This document shows, one piece after another, positions 35,832 through 45,467 of a DNA stretch of 64,000 bases (position 1 is the first letter of the stretch; the number at the start of each line of letters is the position of its first letter). Under the pieces are notes generated by a model, which made no database searches, was not told the DNA's origin, and worked only from the letters and a program-made list of their open reading frames with translations. The stretch is from Vagococcus allomyrinae (GTDB lineage: Bacteria; Bacillota; Bacilli; Lactobacillales; Vagococcaceae): NCBI RefSeq assembly GCF_017829975.1, contig NZ_JAEEGA010000011.1:151140-215139 (forward strand), given 5' to 3'. The position numbers and the translations under genes were made by a program.

Positions 35832-37331
35832 CTACGACTGACTCGTTGAAAATAATTGCCACAAAATGGCATCTAAATCCGCATAGTCTTCCTTGGTCAA
35901 TTCTGTATCAAAAATCACGTTAGGAACGGCTTGAAGGGCTTTCTGAGTGACTTTGCTGGTCGATAAAATCAACTGATAGCTCTCAGACAGCCTTTCTTCT
36001 GTCACAATACGCAAGTGATAATCCTGTTGATAAGCACGCTGTAGTCTAAGAATCACTCGCTGTTCCTCCAAAACTGGCAAGTCAGTCACTAATAAAATCG
36101 TCAAAGGACTCTCCAAACGAGGCAAATCAGCAATAGTCGCATACATTATTAAGTAGCGGGTGATTAAAAACGACCGTTCAGCAAAGATCAGATTGCCGGT
36201 TTTTTGCTGTAACTCGTCTATTAGCTCACTTAAAGCCTCAATCAATCGCGGGTATTTGTCCTTCGTTCGATTCCAATACAAATGCCCGTTAATATCCAAA
36301 GAAAAACCGTGGAATAGTTGACAAAATTGATGAGAACTATAAGCATAATCCAATAAAAGCTGTTCTTTTTCAAATGACATGTTGATCTTTAAACGTTCTT
36401 GAAAGGTTTGTTCCAAATAACGTAAAGACTGAAAAAGTGCCGTCCTTTTTTGCCGATGAAACTGTTGAATTTCTGCTCTAATCTTCGGTGACTGATATAA
36501 TTCATCGCGAGTCATTAACACACAAAATAAAAATCGCCACTCATCATCACACCATTTTAACTCGACAAACTGACTCATTAACTGTTGACAAAACCGCTGA
36601 AACAGTGGATTCTCCTCAGTGTTTTCCAGAAGCTCGCGAGTCACCTGAATGCGGTGTTGTTTTTGACTACGGGTAATGATAATCGCCAAATAATAAGCCA
36701 AACGCTGCCGTTTTAATTGGGAAAGCTGACAACCAAAAAACGCTTCAATTAAACTAACAGTTGCCATAATCGTCCCTTCACTTAACTGAGGGAAAGGCCA
36801 GATCGCCCCCTTAAAAAATAACCACATGACGGAATGGGAATATTGCCGCACTTGGCTCTCTTGGCCGATCAGCTGAAAGCTGCCTTTTTTGATGTCCAAG
36901 CCATAAGGCAGAATTCGTTCTCTGAGTTCATTCAAAACACGCCAAACAGTTGATTCACTGACGTAATTGGCTTGAGCGAAGCGAGTCACACTGGTGATGT
37001 TTTCAAAAAAAATGCCATACATCAATTTATAAGCAAGGGTTGCTTGCAGTTGCACTAAGATAAAATCAGTTAACATGCCATCTTCTAACATGTAAAGAAA
37101 ATAGCCCTTCTTTTTATCGTGACGTAGAGCCATATCATTAAGCCGCGACTCGGCTAGCTCTACTTGAATCAGTTTCACATATTTTTCGACAGTCTTAGTG
37201 GAAGCTCCACTGGCGCTAGCCATCTCTTGAACTGTTAGCCATTTTTTAGAGGTGCCCAACAGTTTCAGTAAAACAATCATCATCGCAGTTTCTTGATCAA
37301 ATAATTTTAAATCCTCTGTATTGATGTCCAT
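35832..37331 (-). CDS. Mga-like transcriptional regulator
   Basis: A 499-residue regulator resembling the Mga/AtxA group. An HTH lies at about residues 28-55 (KWLTVQEMASASGASTKTVEKYVK), a second HTH near 112-140 (VTRFAQANYVSESTVWRVLNELRERI), followed by PRD-like helical regions and a C-terminal EIIB-like stretch (TILLVTDLPVLEEQRVILRLQ). Mga proteins activate surface-protein genes in streptococci and enterococci and can respond to PTS phosphorylation. The ATG has AAGGAGGGG upstream. Its position directly before the adhesin gene on the same strand suggests it controls that gene. Confidence 0.85.
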   Translation of the reverse strand: MDINTEDLKLFDQETAMMIVLLKLLGTSKKWLTVQEMASASGASTKTVEKYVKLIQVELAESRLNDMALRHDKKKGYFLYMLEDGMLTDFILVQLQATLAYKLMYGIFFENITSVTRFAQANYVSESTVWRVLNELRERILPYGLDIKKGSFQLIGQESQVRQYSHSVMWLFFKGAIWPFPQLSEGTIMATVSLIEAFFGCQLSQLKRQRLAYYLAIIITRSQKQHRIQVTRELLENTEENPLFQRFCQQLMSQFVELKWCDDEWRFLFCVLMTRDELYQSPKIRAEIQQFHRQKRTALFQSLRYLEQTFQERLKINMSFEKEQLLLDYAYSSHQFCQLFHGFSLDINGHLYWNRTKDKYPRLIEALSELIDELQQKTGNLIFAERSFLITRYLIMYATIADLPRLESPLTILLVTDLPVLEEQRVILRLQRAYQQDYHLRIVTEERLSESYQLILSTSKVTQKALQAVPNVIFDTELTKEDYADLDAILWQLFSTSQS

Positions 37332-37487
37332 GGCGCCCCTCCTTTTTGTCTATTTTACACTATTTTATTCCTGAGATCTTCTTTAACCCTCTCAATTAAC
37401 TTTCACTGGCCGAAGTCTCTTAGCTACAGGCCAAGTAAGGCGTTTACCCGTTCTGATTGGCCTCGCAATAAGTATCTGAAACTGTTT

Positions 37488-38510
37488 TTACGTCGTTATT
37501 TGAGAAGCGAGGGCAACACTTTCACGCTTAATTAATTCTGTCGGAAACATCTTGTTTGGATAGTCGTGATAAGAGCCGGTAATAGCATCCACCAAGATCT
37601 CAGCTGCCGCTTGCCCAATTCCGGCCGCCGGTTGATAGACCGTCGTTAATGATGGCGTTAAGTACTGGGTAATGTCCAAACCGTCATAACCAATAACCGA
37701 AATATCCTCTGGTATTTTTAAGCCCGCTTCATAAATCCCCCGATAAGCACCGATCGCCATTTGATCATTTCCACAAAAAAGAGCGCTGACATTTGTTTTT
37801 GCTAACAACTCTTTCGTCGCCAAGTAACCCCCTTCGATCGTGACCGCGTTATTAACTACCCACTCTTCCTCCCAGACAATCTGATGATCGCTTAAACATT
37901 GACGGTAAGCATCTGCCCGTTCATTCATCTTATAAAACCGGCTATCATTGGCCAACATGCCGATTCGTCGATGGCCCGATTCTATTAAGTAAGAGACCGC
38001 TTCATAAGCGCCCGCATACTCGTCTACTAAAATATTGCCCCCTTCCCGCTTATTAATCCCTCTGTCTAATAAGACGTAAGGAAAAGAAAAATGTTGTTTT
38101 AATTCTAATAAATTATCTAAGGCAATCGAATTAGGTGTGGCCAAGATAATACCTTCAACCGCTCGATCCATCAATTCTGACATGTAATGCTCTTCCTTTT
38201 CATCTGAATGATGGGAATCACACAATAAGATAACATAACCTTTTTCATTTAAATACATCTCAATGCCTTCGATGACTTTCGAAAAAAACAAATCAGTAAT
38301 ATCTGGTACAATTACACCAATGGTTTTTGATTGAGGATTAATCATATTTTTAGCAAAATAATCTGGTCGATAATCTGTCTCTGCTACGACTTTCAAAACT
38401 TTCTGACGGGTCTCTTCAGAAAAACGTTTGCCTTTACCATTTAAGACTTGGGAAACGGTTGTGATCGAAACGCCTGACAATCTGGCAATATCTTTAATTG
38501 TAACTTTCAT
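37488..38510 (-). CDS. LacI-family regulator of the GH4/PTS operon
   Basis: A 340-residue LacI/GalR protein. The HTH is at residues 3-25 (TIKDIARLSGVSITTVSQVLN), then hinge and sugar-binding sensor domain. It is last in the leftward group GH4, NagB-like, EIIC, LacI, about 190 bases after the EIIC gene, and has no strong ribosome site. It probably regulates that operon or is expressed with it. It is distinct from the LacI protein at 3391-4383, and no copy of that protein's operator is seen here. Confidence 0.9.
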   Translation of the reverse strand: MKVTIKDIARLSGVSITTVSQVLNGKGKRFSEETRQKVLKVVAETDYRPDYFAKNMINPQSKTIGVIVPDITDLFFSKVIEGIEMYLNEKGYVILLCDSHHSDEKEEHYMSELMDRAVEGIILATPNSIALDNLLELKQHFSFPYVLLDRGINKREGGNILVDEYAGAYEAVSYLIESGHRRIGMLANDSRFYKMNERADAYRQCLSDHQIVWEEEWVVNNAVTIEGGYLATKELLAKTNVSALFCGNDQMAIGAYRGIYEAGLKIPEDISVIGYDGLDITQYLTPSLTTVYQPAAGIGQAAAEILVDAITGSYHDYPNKMFPTELIKRESVALASQITT

Positions 38511-38700
38511 ACTTAATACGAAGCTGAGATTTCCCCTTGCTGTTTAATTTGCAGAAATCCCAATTTCTTCCCCCATTCTTTTTCTTCTTTCATTAAAGTG
38601 TAGCACAGCTAGTTAAGAGAAACTACTGAAATCAGTCGTCAAAAATAAGCCCTTACGCCAACTTTCTGACATAAAGACTTATTTTAAAACAATCTGTCAA

Positions 38701-39972
38701 TTAACTCTCCACAGTTTGAGCAATCTCAGCCATCGCTTCCTGCTCACTTTCCCCAGCTTCCAGTAAAACTTGTTTTTTCTCGGCCATTTTAAAAAAAGGC
38801 AAATAGATCAGATAGGCAATCACAATCGTACACGCCGACCAAATAGCCGCTCCTACAGAGCCATTAGTTGCTAGATATGGGCCGATAATTGGGGGAATGG
38901 TCCAAGGTACTTGGAAGACAATCTTCCCCACCAAGCCAATCTTCATCAAAAGAAAGGTGGCTGTTCCTAAAATCATCGGTGTTGCAACAAAAGGAATCAT
39001 CATAATCGGATTCATCACAATCGGAAAACCAAAAATAACCGGTTCATTGATACAAAAGATGGCTGATGGCAAGGCCATTTTGCCTAAAGATCGATACATT
39101 TTACTTCGCGATCGCAGCATGGCTAAAACCAAGCCTAACGTAGAGCCAGTTCCCCCTAAACACATAAACAAGATCCAAAAACCATCGGCAATTTCATAAG
39201 GAATTGGCTGTCCTTTCTGAAAAGCCAAGGTATTAGCTGCCAAATACCCTAGAAAAATCGGCGAAGCAATCCCGGATAAGACATTGTCTCCGTGGATGCC
39301 ACAACTCCATAAAAAACAAACTAACAAGGTATAAACCATTAAACCTGGCAAGGTGCTTAAGCCAAAGACTAGCGGCTTAAAGATAAATTGAATGACTTCA
39401 TTGACATCGACTCCCATCAGTACTCTAATAACCCAAATAGTGGCAATAATCGCCCCAGCTGGAATTAAACTTGAAAAAGACTGAGCCACTGAAGGTGGCA
39501 CCCCATCGGGCATTTTAATCACAATGTTTTTGCTAACAAAAAAACGAAAAACTTCTGTTGTGAAAAGGGATACAATTATAGCGGTAAACATCCCTGTGGC
39601 ACCTAATGAATCGATATTAATAGCAAACTCGTCTGTCAAAGTCGCCAATAAAAAAGCAATGGTCGTAATGACCGTGTTCGATATCGGATCCACCTCAAAC
39701 TCTTTTCCCATGTTGTAACCAATACCAATGGCTGAAACTAGTCCCAAAACCCCAAAGGTCACACTGACAGGAGCATTTAACTGCGCTGAAATCGGTTCAA
39801 TAAAATCGGTCCAAGCGTTAATCGGTAAATTACCAATGATTAAAAAAATACTCCCCACAATCGTAAAAGGAATCGTTAAAGTGATGCCATTCCGAATGGC
39901 AATCAGTCGCTTATTTTCGCCAACTTTTAATAATATCGGTAAAAAACTTTGCTCTAATTTAGCTAAAATCAT
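38701..39972 (-). CDS. PTS EIIC, lactose/cellobiose family
   Basis: A 423-residue membrane permease of the PTS lactose/cellobiose (CelB-like) family with about ten hydrophobic segments. Family features include IGNLPINAW near the N-terminus, IGIGYNMGKEFEVDPISNT and NEPVIFGFPIVMNPIMMIPF. It carries only the EIIC domain and no EIIA or EIIB gene is adjacent, so it must borrow those parts, possibly from the operon at 46.8-47.5 kb. The ATG at 39972 lies 9 bases after AGGGAG; upstream in-frame starts are too close to the site. It probably imports a beta-linked disaccharide as its 6-phosphate for the GH4 enzyme. Confidence 0.92.
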   Translation of the reverse strand: MILAKLEQSFLPILLKVGENKRLIAIRNGITLTIPFTIVGSIFLIIGNLPINAWTDFIEPISAQLNAPVSVTFGVLGLVSAIGIGYNMGKEFEVDPISNTVITTIAFLLATLTDEFAINIDSLGATGMFTAIIVSLFTTEVFRFFVSKNIVIKMPDGVPPSVAQSFSSLIPAGAIIATIWVIRVLMGVDVNEVIQFIFKPLVFGLSTLPGLMVYTLLVCFLWSCGIHGDNVLSGIASPIFLGYLAANTLAFQKGQPIPYEIADGFWILFMCLGGTGSTLGLVLAMLRSRSKMYRSLGKMALPSAIFCINEPVIFGFPIVMNPIMMIPFVATPMILGTATFLLMKIGLVGKIVFQVPWTIPPIIGPYLATNGSVGAAIWSACTIVIAYLIYLPFFKMAEKKQVLLEAGESEQEAMAEIAQTVES

Positions 39973-40046
39973 TCTATTCATCTCCCTCAATCTGGTTTAG
40001 GCAAGAGCAAGCCCCATCCGTTAGTGACTTGCTCCACCATTAACGC

Positions 40047-40778
40047 TTAAACTGACACCATCGCCTCTTTGTCAAGGACGACTAAGCAATTTCCGTGATG
40101 ATACAGACTGGTGACTGGCCACTGATTTGTGACCTCTCCAGATAATAAGTGGCTGATCGCCTTTTGTTTTTTCACCCCGCTAGCTTCGACAATCACCACT
40201 TGAGCCTTGAGTAATTGACTGATTCCCAAGGTAATGCCCTGACTGCGATCAACTTCACTAGTAAAGTATTTTTGCCCAACTGTTTGAGTAGCGTCGGCCA
40301 AGGCCACTACATGTGCTGTTTCTTCAAAGTCGACACCCGGCTCATTAAAACCTAAGTGCCCGTTAACCCCGACCCCTAAGAGAGTCAGTGTTAGCCCACC
40401 AGCATTGGTAATCACTTGATCAGCTTTGCGACACTCTTCTGATAAATCAGCTGCCAAGGCATTAAAATAGTGAAGACGATCTAAAGACACTCCTGCCGGT
40501 CCAAACAATTCTCGCTGGAGATAAGCTAGACAACTACCTGGATTTTTTTGGTCCAATCCTACCCACTCATCTAGTTCGATGTAATGAGCTTTATTTAAGT
40601 CAATCTCTCCTGCTTGATGAGCCTTGACCAATAAGTTTAATGTCAAAACCGGGGTATCCCCCCCAGCAAAACAATAAAGACCTGTCGGATTTGACTTCAT
40701 CACTTCGATAATTTTTTGAGCAGCTAACTGACTCAAATCTTGATAATCTTCGCAAACCTCTAATTGAAATGGATACAT
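40047..40778 (-). CDS. nagB: glucosamine-6-phosphate deaminase-type isomerase
   Basis: A 243-residue protein of the NagB/6-phosphogluconolactonase fold. The motif IELDEWVGLD (about 68-76) and GVGVNGHLGFNEPG (135-148, with His141 and Glu146) are those of glucosamine-6-phosphate deaminase, which makes fructose-6-phosphate and ammonia. No deacetylase (nagA) is nearby, so the substrate may already carry a free amine, or a related amino-sugar phosphate may be used. The ATG has GGAGG upstream. It lies 18 bases after the GH4 gene, so the operon probably handles an amino-sugar-containing disaccharide. Confidence 0.85.
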   Translation of the reverse strand: MYPFQLEVCEDYQDLSQLAAQKIIEVMKSNPTGLYCFAGGDTPVLTLNLLVKAHQAGEIDLNKAHYIELDEWVGLDQKNPGSCLAYLQRELFGPAGVSLDRLHYFNALAADLSEECRKADQVITNAGGLTLTLLGVGVNGHLGFNEPGVDFEETAHVVALADATQTVGQKYFTSEVDRSQGITLGISQLLKAQVVIVEASGVKKQKAISHLLSGEVTNQWPVTSLYHHGNCLVVLDKEAMVSV

Positions 40779-40796
40779 GCTAAACCTCCGTCATTT

Positions 40797-42116
40797 TTAT
40801 TGGTTAAACTGTGGTAAATATTCCCCATGAGCTTGTAAAAGGTCATCTAACATCGCCTTAGCGTCACTGTCACTCGGGACTAATGGGTTAATTGTCATAG
40901 CTAAAAGCGCGGTCTGATAATCTCCTGTGACAGCTGCTTCAGCTGCCGTCCGTTCGAAAGATTTGATTTGTTGGACCAACCCTTTGATCGGCACAGGTAA
41001 TGGCCCTGTCACTAAGGGAATCGGCCCTTGTTTAGTGATCACACAATTTACTTCTACTGCTGAGTCAGGATCAATGTCAGCGATCGCGCCATTATTGCGA
41101 GTATTAACCGTCTGAATATCTCGTTTATCCGTGTAGATCGAACAAATTAAGTTGCAAGCCGCCTCGCTGTAATAAGCCCCACCTCGCTGCTCCAATTGAG
41201 GTGGCTTAGTGTCCAACTGCTCATCTTTATACAGCTCAAACAACTCGTGTTCAACTCGTTTGACTACTTCAGCCCGGGTTCCCTCTGTTTTAGCTGCCAA
41301 CTGCTGCTCAGCTAACATTAAAGAAGTCTGGTAATAATAGCGTAGATAGCCGATCGGGACCATGCCTAATTTTTTCAAAAATTCTGGTTGCCAGCCCAAC
41401 TCCTCAATATTTTTTAACGAAACCGTCTTGCCAGCGTCAGTGGTCATTAAGTTCATCACTTGCTCTGTCACATCCTGGCCATCAAGGTAAATGCCTTTGG
41501 CAAAGACCATGTGATTAAGTCCCGTAAACTCCACGTACAGTCTTTCTTGAGCCACTTCCAACACGTCAGCGATGCCCTTTTCAATGCCGATTGGCCCATT
41601 GCATAACCCGACCACTTTCTTCAACTTGCTGTATCGTAGGACGGCTTCCGTTACCATCCCAGCTGGATTAGTAAAATTGACTAGCCAAGCTTCTGGGCAA
41701 AGTTCTAGCATCTCTTCACAAATGGCCAAGATAACCGGAATGGTCCTCAGTCCTTTAAATAAGCCGCCAGGTCCGTTGGTTTCTTGTCCGATTGTCTGAT
41801 AGTTTAAGGGAATTCGTTCATCCTTGGCCCGAGCATCCAACTGGCCCACCCGAAATTGAGTTGTTACAAAATCAGCGTCTTTGAGGGCCGCCCGTCTATC
41901 TAGCGTTAATATGACGTTAATCGGTAAGTCAGCTTTGGCAATCATCCGCTTGGCCAAAGCACCAACAATTTCCAATTTCTCTTTACCTGCTTCGATATCG
42001 ACTAACCAAATCTCAGAAACTGGCAACTCATCGTAGCGTTTAATAAAGCCCTCGATCAGTTCTGGTGTATAGCTTGAGCCTCCACCAATTGTGGCAATTT
42101 TTATTCCATGCGTCAT
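40797..42116 (-). CDS. GH4 6-phospho-glycosidase (NAD-dependent)
   Basis: A 439-residue family 4 glycoside hydrolase. These enzymes need NAD+ and a divalent metal and cleave 6-phospho-glycosides by a redox-elimination route. The NAD-binding motif IATIGGGSSYTPEL is at residues 7-20; the metal-binding residues are in VGLCNGPIG and GLNHMVF, with VNFTNPAGMVTEA before them. The sequence looks most like 6-phospho-beta-glucosidases (LicH/BglT type). The ATG at 42116 has GGAGGT 7 bases upstream; a longer in-frame start is not supported. First gene of a leftward operon, divergent from an RpiR regulator. Confidence 0.93.
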   Translation of the reverse strand: MTHGIKIATIGGGSSYTPELIEGFIKRYDELPVSEIWLVDIEAGKEKLEIVGALAKRMIAKADLPINVILTLDRRAALKDADFVTTQFRVGQLDARAKDERIPLNYQTIGQETNGPGGLFKGLRTIPVILAICEEMLELCPEAWLVNFTNPAGMVTEAVLRYSKLKKVVGLCNGPIGIEKGIADVLEVAQERLYVEFTGLNHMVFAKGIYLDGQDVTEQVMNLMTTDAGKTVSLKNIEELGWQPEFLKKLGMVPIGYLRYYYQTSLMLAEQQLAAKTEGTRAEVVKRVEHELFELYKDEQLDTKPPQLEQRGGAYYSEAACNLICSIYTDKRDIQTVNTRNNGAIADIDPDSAVEVNCVITKQGPIPLVTGPLPVPIKGLVQQIKSFERTAAEAAVTGDYQTALLAMTINPLVPSDSDAKAMLDDLLQAHGEYLPQFNQ

Positions 42117-42320
42117 GTCACGACCTCCATTCAAAATATAGCGTTTTCTTCTTGACACTTTTAGTATAAACACTCCGACAGCAAATGGAAGGTCTTGGCC
42201 TGATCTAGGCACGAGTCTTTCACTTGGTTTTTTGTAACATTTAAGTCACACCTTGTGCCCGAAGAGTCCCTTGTGTTAAAATGAAGAGGAACACATTTTG
42301 GCTTTTAGGGAGGTTTTAGT

Positions 42321-43076
42321 ATGTTATTTCTTGATCGGACACCAGATTTAACCCCTTTTGACCTGGAAATATACAAATTTATTTCCGATAATTTAGAACA
42401 AGTCTCTTATATGCGCATTCGCGATTTAGCTAAAGCGACTCACACAAGTACGACCAGTATTGCTCGCTTTTGCAAAAAATTTGATTGTTCTGGTTATGCC
42501 GAGTTTAGAATTAAATTACAACTCTTTCTAAACGAACAGCACCCAGAGGAGCTTACTGCCGTCGATGAAACCGCCTATATGGACTTTTTAGCTCGCACTT
42601 CTCAACCACTCTATCGCGATAAGCTGAAAGATGCCGTGTCTTTGTTGCAAAATAAAGAGTTAGTCCTCTTTATCGGCTTAGGCTCCTCAAATATTATGGC
42701 TGAATACGGTGCCCTTTATTTCTCTTCCATTTTTAACATGGCACTGAGAATTGAAGACCCTTCTAACTACCCTATCGATTACTTATCTAAAAGTTTGTCT
42801 GACAAAATCTGCATTATCGCCTTATCAGTTTCAGGGGAAACCCAAGAAATCATCAACTATTTAAATCACCTTAATTTTAGCAATAGCTCGATTATTTCCA
42901 TCACTAATAGCTCCAAATCGACCATCGCCCAGCTAGCAGATGTCAATATTCCTTATTACATTGCCCGTGAATCCAGTTCCGGTGCCGATATTACCTCTCA
43001 ATTACCAGCTCTTTACACCATCGAAAATTTAGCAAAAGAAGTTCGCTTGTCCTTTCAAACTAATAAAAGAAGCTAA
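42321..43076 (+). CDS. RpiR/MurR-family regulator
   Basis: A 251-residue regulator with an N-terminal HTH-6 domain (about 1-75; YMRIRDLAKATHTSTTSIARFCKKF) and a C-terminal SIS sugar-phosphate-binding domain (about 105-235; LFIGLGSSNIMAEYG, LSVSGETQEII). A possible promoter, TTGTGC and TTAAAA with 17 bases between, lies upstream, and AGGGAGG precedes the ATG. It is divergent from the GH4 operon and probably senses the sugar phosphate that the operon produces. Confidence 0.92.
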   Translation: MLFLDRTPDLTPFDLEIYKFISDNLEQVSYMRIRDLAKATHTSTTSIARFCKKFDCSGYAEFRIKLQLFLNEQHPEELTAVDETAYMDFLARTSQPLYRDKLKDAVSLLQNKELVLFIGLGSSNIMAEYGALYFSSIFNMALRIEDPSNYPIDYLSKSLSDKICIIALSVSGETQEIINYLNHLNFSNSSIISITNSSKSTIAQLADVNIPYYIARESSSGADITSQLPALYTIENLAKEVRLSFQTNKRS

Positions 43077-43099
43077 ACGTAAGTCCTTTAGCTTCTTTT
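43065..43099 (+). terminator. terminator of the RpiR-type gene
   Basis: AAAAGAAGCTAAA and TTTAGCTTCTTTT form a 13-base perfect stem ending in T residues; the gene's stop codon lies inside the left arm. Confidence 0.85.
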
Positions 43100-43120
43100 G
43101 CGAATTGACTGCTCTACGCC

Positions 43121-43157
43121 AAAAAAAAGGCCACCATCAATTAAGATAGTGACCTTT
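43121..43157 (-). terminator. terminator of the cold-shock gene
   Basis: On the minus strand AAAGGTCACTATC pairs (with two G-U pairs) with GATGGTGGCCTTT and is followed by eight T. It lies about 15 bases after the csp stop. Confidence 0.85.
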
Positions 43158-43173
43158 CAATAATCAAGTATGA

Positions 43174-43374
43174 TTATGCTTTGAAGATTTTAACAGCTTG
43201 TAAGCCACGTTGGCCTTCTTCAACATCAAATGTTACTGCTTGACCTTCGTCTAAGCTTTTGAAACCGTCTGTTTGGATTTCAGAGAAATGTGCAAATACG
43301 TCAGTTCCGTCCTCTTGAGTGATGAAACCAAAACCTTTGTCTGCATTAAACCATTTTACTGTACCGTTATTCAT
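43174..43374 (-). CDS. cspA: cold-shock protein, CspA family
   Basis: A 66-residue single cold-shock domain. RNP1 is KGFGFI (13-18) and RNP2 is VFAHF (26-30). It binds single-stranded RNA and DNA and acts as an RNA chaperone. The ATG has AGGAGG upstream. A gap of about 250 bases without genes lies upstream, room for the long structured 5' leader usual for csp genes, though I did not resolve a structure. It separates the GH4 and PRD-regulated operons. Confidence 0.97.
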   Translation of the reverse strand: MNNGTVKWFNADKGFGFITQEDGTDVFAHFSEIQTDGFKSLDEGQAVTFDVEEGQRGLQAVKIFKA

Positions 43375-43647
43375 ATTAAATTCCTCCTGATACGCACTGT
43401 TGTACGTTTATTATTGCAATAAATGTGACGCATAAAAGGAGAATTATATTTATTATATATCTGTCCTAATTCGAATCAAAAATACCACTACATATAATAT
43501 AACACAGATCATCTTCAGTTGCAAAACTTTTGGATTTCCCTATCACGTAAAACTTTAAGATCAGTCCACGACGTTTTATTGTTATCGCTAATTCTCAACG
43601 TCAAAAAACAGGCGCTCACTTATTCCCATTAGCAGCGCCTGATTGAT

Positions 43648-44445
43648 TTATTGACTTGTTTCTCTTTGGATTCTTTCCCCGATCTCTAAAAGATTATTAA
43701 AGCCAATTTCTAAACTTTTAAAGATGCCAATTCTTGAATAATCTTGTTCAACACAATAATATTCCACCTTATTAGCTTCACCCCAGCGAACAATGCCTTC
43801 AATATCGACTTCCCCTTCGCCAACTTCTGCTAAGTTCTGCTTGATATCTGCCAATTCAAAACCAGAACGATAGTCTTTTAGATGAACCACTGGCGCTCTG
43901 CCGCTGTACTTCTTAAAAGACTCCAAAGGATTTTCCCCCGCAATGGTCATCCAATAGGTATCGGGCTCCGAATAGACCCCGTAGCCATTGACTGGGTCTG
44001 TCAGATAGTCGAGAACCTTGCGACCGTCGATTTGATTGTTGTAGTCATATTCAGGATTATGAACACCAATTCTAAAACCTAAGGGCGCTAATTTGGCCAC
44101 TGCTTCGATTAATTTAGCCTTCGTCCGGCGATACCCTTCAGTATGCTGTTCCTCATCGTCAATGTACTTATCGTAAATCGTTTTGCAGCCAAAGGCATAA
44201 CACTCCTCAACAATCCCATCCAGATCGGTCATAAAGCGGTCATGTTTAATGTGCATCCCCGCAATCTCAAAATCATATTTTTTAACTAACTGGCTGATTT
44301 TTTCGACTGAATGCCCCCGCATGCCATCCACTTGAATCGCGGTAAAACCGATGCGCTTTAATTCTTTTAAAGTCGCCTCTGGATCCGCTTCAAACTCTTT
44401 TCTAACAGAATACATTTGAGCGGCAATTTTTTTTCTAAATGTCAT
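43648..44445 (-). CDS. TIM-barrel sugar phosphate isomerase/epimerase-like protein
   Basis: A 265-residue AP-endonuclease-2-type TIM barrel. Probable metal-binding residues are in the strands ending GVHNPEYDY (about 148-156), VHLKDYRSG (191-199) and YYCVEQDYS (227-235). The fold includes isomerases, epimerases and also lyases that act on 3-keto-glycosides, so the name does not fix the reaction. It is the last gene of the operon PRD regulator, EIIA, EIIB, EIIC, aldo/keto reductase, about 35 bases after the reductase. That setting suggests it works on the oxidised or reduced form of the PTS-imported sugar. Confidence 0.85.
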   Translation of the reverse strand: MTFRKKIAAQMYSVRKEFEADPEATLKELKRIGFTAIQVDGMRGHSVEKISQLVKKYDFEIAGMHIKHDRFMTDLDGIVEECYAFGCKTIYDKYIDDEEQHTEGYRRTKAKLIEAVAKLAPLGFRIGVHNPEYDYNNQIDGRKVLDYLTDPVNGYGVYSEPDTYWMTIAGENPLESFKKYSGRAPVVHLKDYRSGFELADIKQNLAEVGEGEVDIEGIVRWGEANKVEYYCVEQDYSRIGIFKSLEIGFNNLLEIGERIQRETSQ

Positions 44446-44482
44446 CTATTTTCATCCTTCCCTGGTGATAATTTTCCATCAA

Positions 44483-45439
44483 CTAATCAGCCTGTAAATT
44501 TAAATAAGCCATTTCAGCTGCCGTCAAATTGATTTCCGCCCCAGCTATCGAGGTCTTTAGCTCACTTAAGGTTTCTGACCCGATCACAGCTCCAGTCGGA
44601 AATGGTTGATTTAAGACATAGGCCAAAGAAATTTGGATTGGTAAGACTCCTTTTTGCTGTGCCAACAGCTGCACTCGGTCGTACTTTTCCCAATTATCGT
44701 CTGAGTAATAAACATCCACAATTTCTTGATTATCTAAATTATGACGGTCAAAACGTCCCGCAAAAAAACCTTCTGCTTGAGAGGACCAGGCAATTAACGG
44801 CAATTTAAGCGTTTCATGCCAGGCCTTCATTTCAGCATTAGCAGTCACGCAGTTGGGCCAACGAGGTTGTTTAACACTAGCCAAACTCAAGTTAGGACTG
44901 TTAAACGATATCGTTGTTAAGTGATGAGCCTCAGCATAGGCCATGGCTTCTTTAATCCTCGGCAATTCCCAGTTAGACAAGCCTACCCCATAGACACGAC
45001 CTAAGCTAACTTGTTTATGGAGTCCCTCCATAATATCGCCAACTGGCTGTGTCGGATCATCACGATGCAAAGCCAAAAGCTCGACGTGATCCGTTTTTAA
45101 ATACTCCAAACTTGTCAGCAAGTCTTCCTCAATCGCGCCACTGTTAACTCGTGGGGCTTCGTTCGTGCCTCGTATCGGATGGCAACACTTGGTTTCAATG
45201 ATGAGACGGTCGCGATTTTGCCGCTCCTCCATCCAAGCGCCCAAGGCTCGTTCACTATGCCGATAATGACGCGCCGTATCAAAACTCGTCCCCCCTAAAG
45301 CAACGTAATTATCTAAGATATTCCACGCTTCTTCTTTGTTGTCGAGACGTAAAAAATCACTAGATCCCATAAAAATAGCTGTACATTCAATTTCTATCTC
45401 GTGCTTTTCTTTTTGACCTTTAATCACTATTTTTTTCAT
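44483..45439 (-). CDS. aldo/keto reductase
   Basis: A 318-residue NAD(P)H-dependent aldo/keto reductase TIM barrel. The catalytic tetrad can be placed: Asp in GTSFDTARHYRHSE (with the Tyr replaced by the nearby His-Tyr), Lys in LIIETKCCHP and His in ELLALHRDDP. The usual catalytic Tyr position reads HY, as in some divergent members. The phosphate-binding C-terminal part (VIGSETLSELKTSI) is present. It is in the same operon as a lactose/cellobiose-type PTS and a TIM-barrel isomerase-like protein. Substrate unknown. Confidence 0.88.
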   Translation of the reverse strand: MKKIVIKGQKEKHEIEIECTAIFMGSSDFLRLDNKEEAWNILDNYVALGGTSFDTARHYRHSERALGAWMEERQNRDRLIIETKCCHPIRGTNEAPRVNSGAIEEDLLTSLEYLKTDHVELLALHRDDPTQPVGDIMEGLHKQVSLGRVYGVGLSNWELPRIKEAMAYAEAHHLTTISFNSPNLSLASVKQPRWPNCVTANAEMKAWHETLKLPLIAWSSQAEGFFAGRFDRHNLDNQEIVDVYYSDDNWEKYDRVQLLAQQKGVLPIQISLAYVLNQPFPTGAVIGSETLSELKTSIAGAEINLTAAEMAYLNLQAD

Positions 45440-45467
45440 CTGCTCACTCTTTTCATTTGGAAATAAA

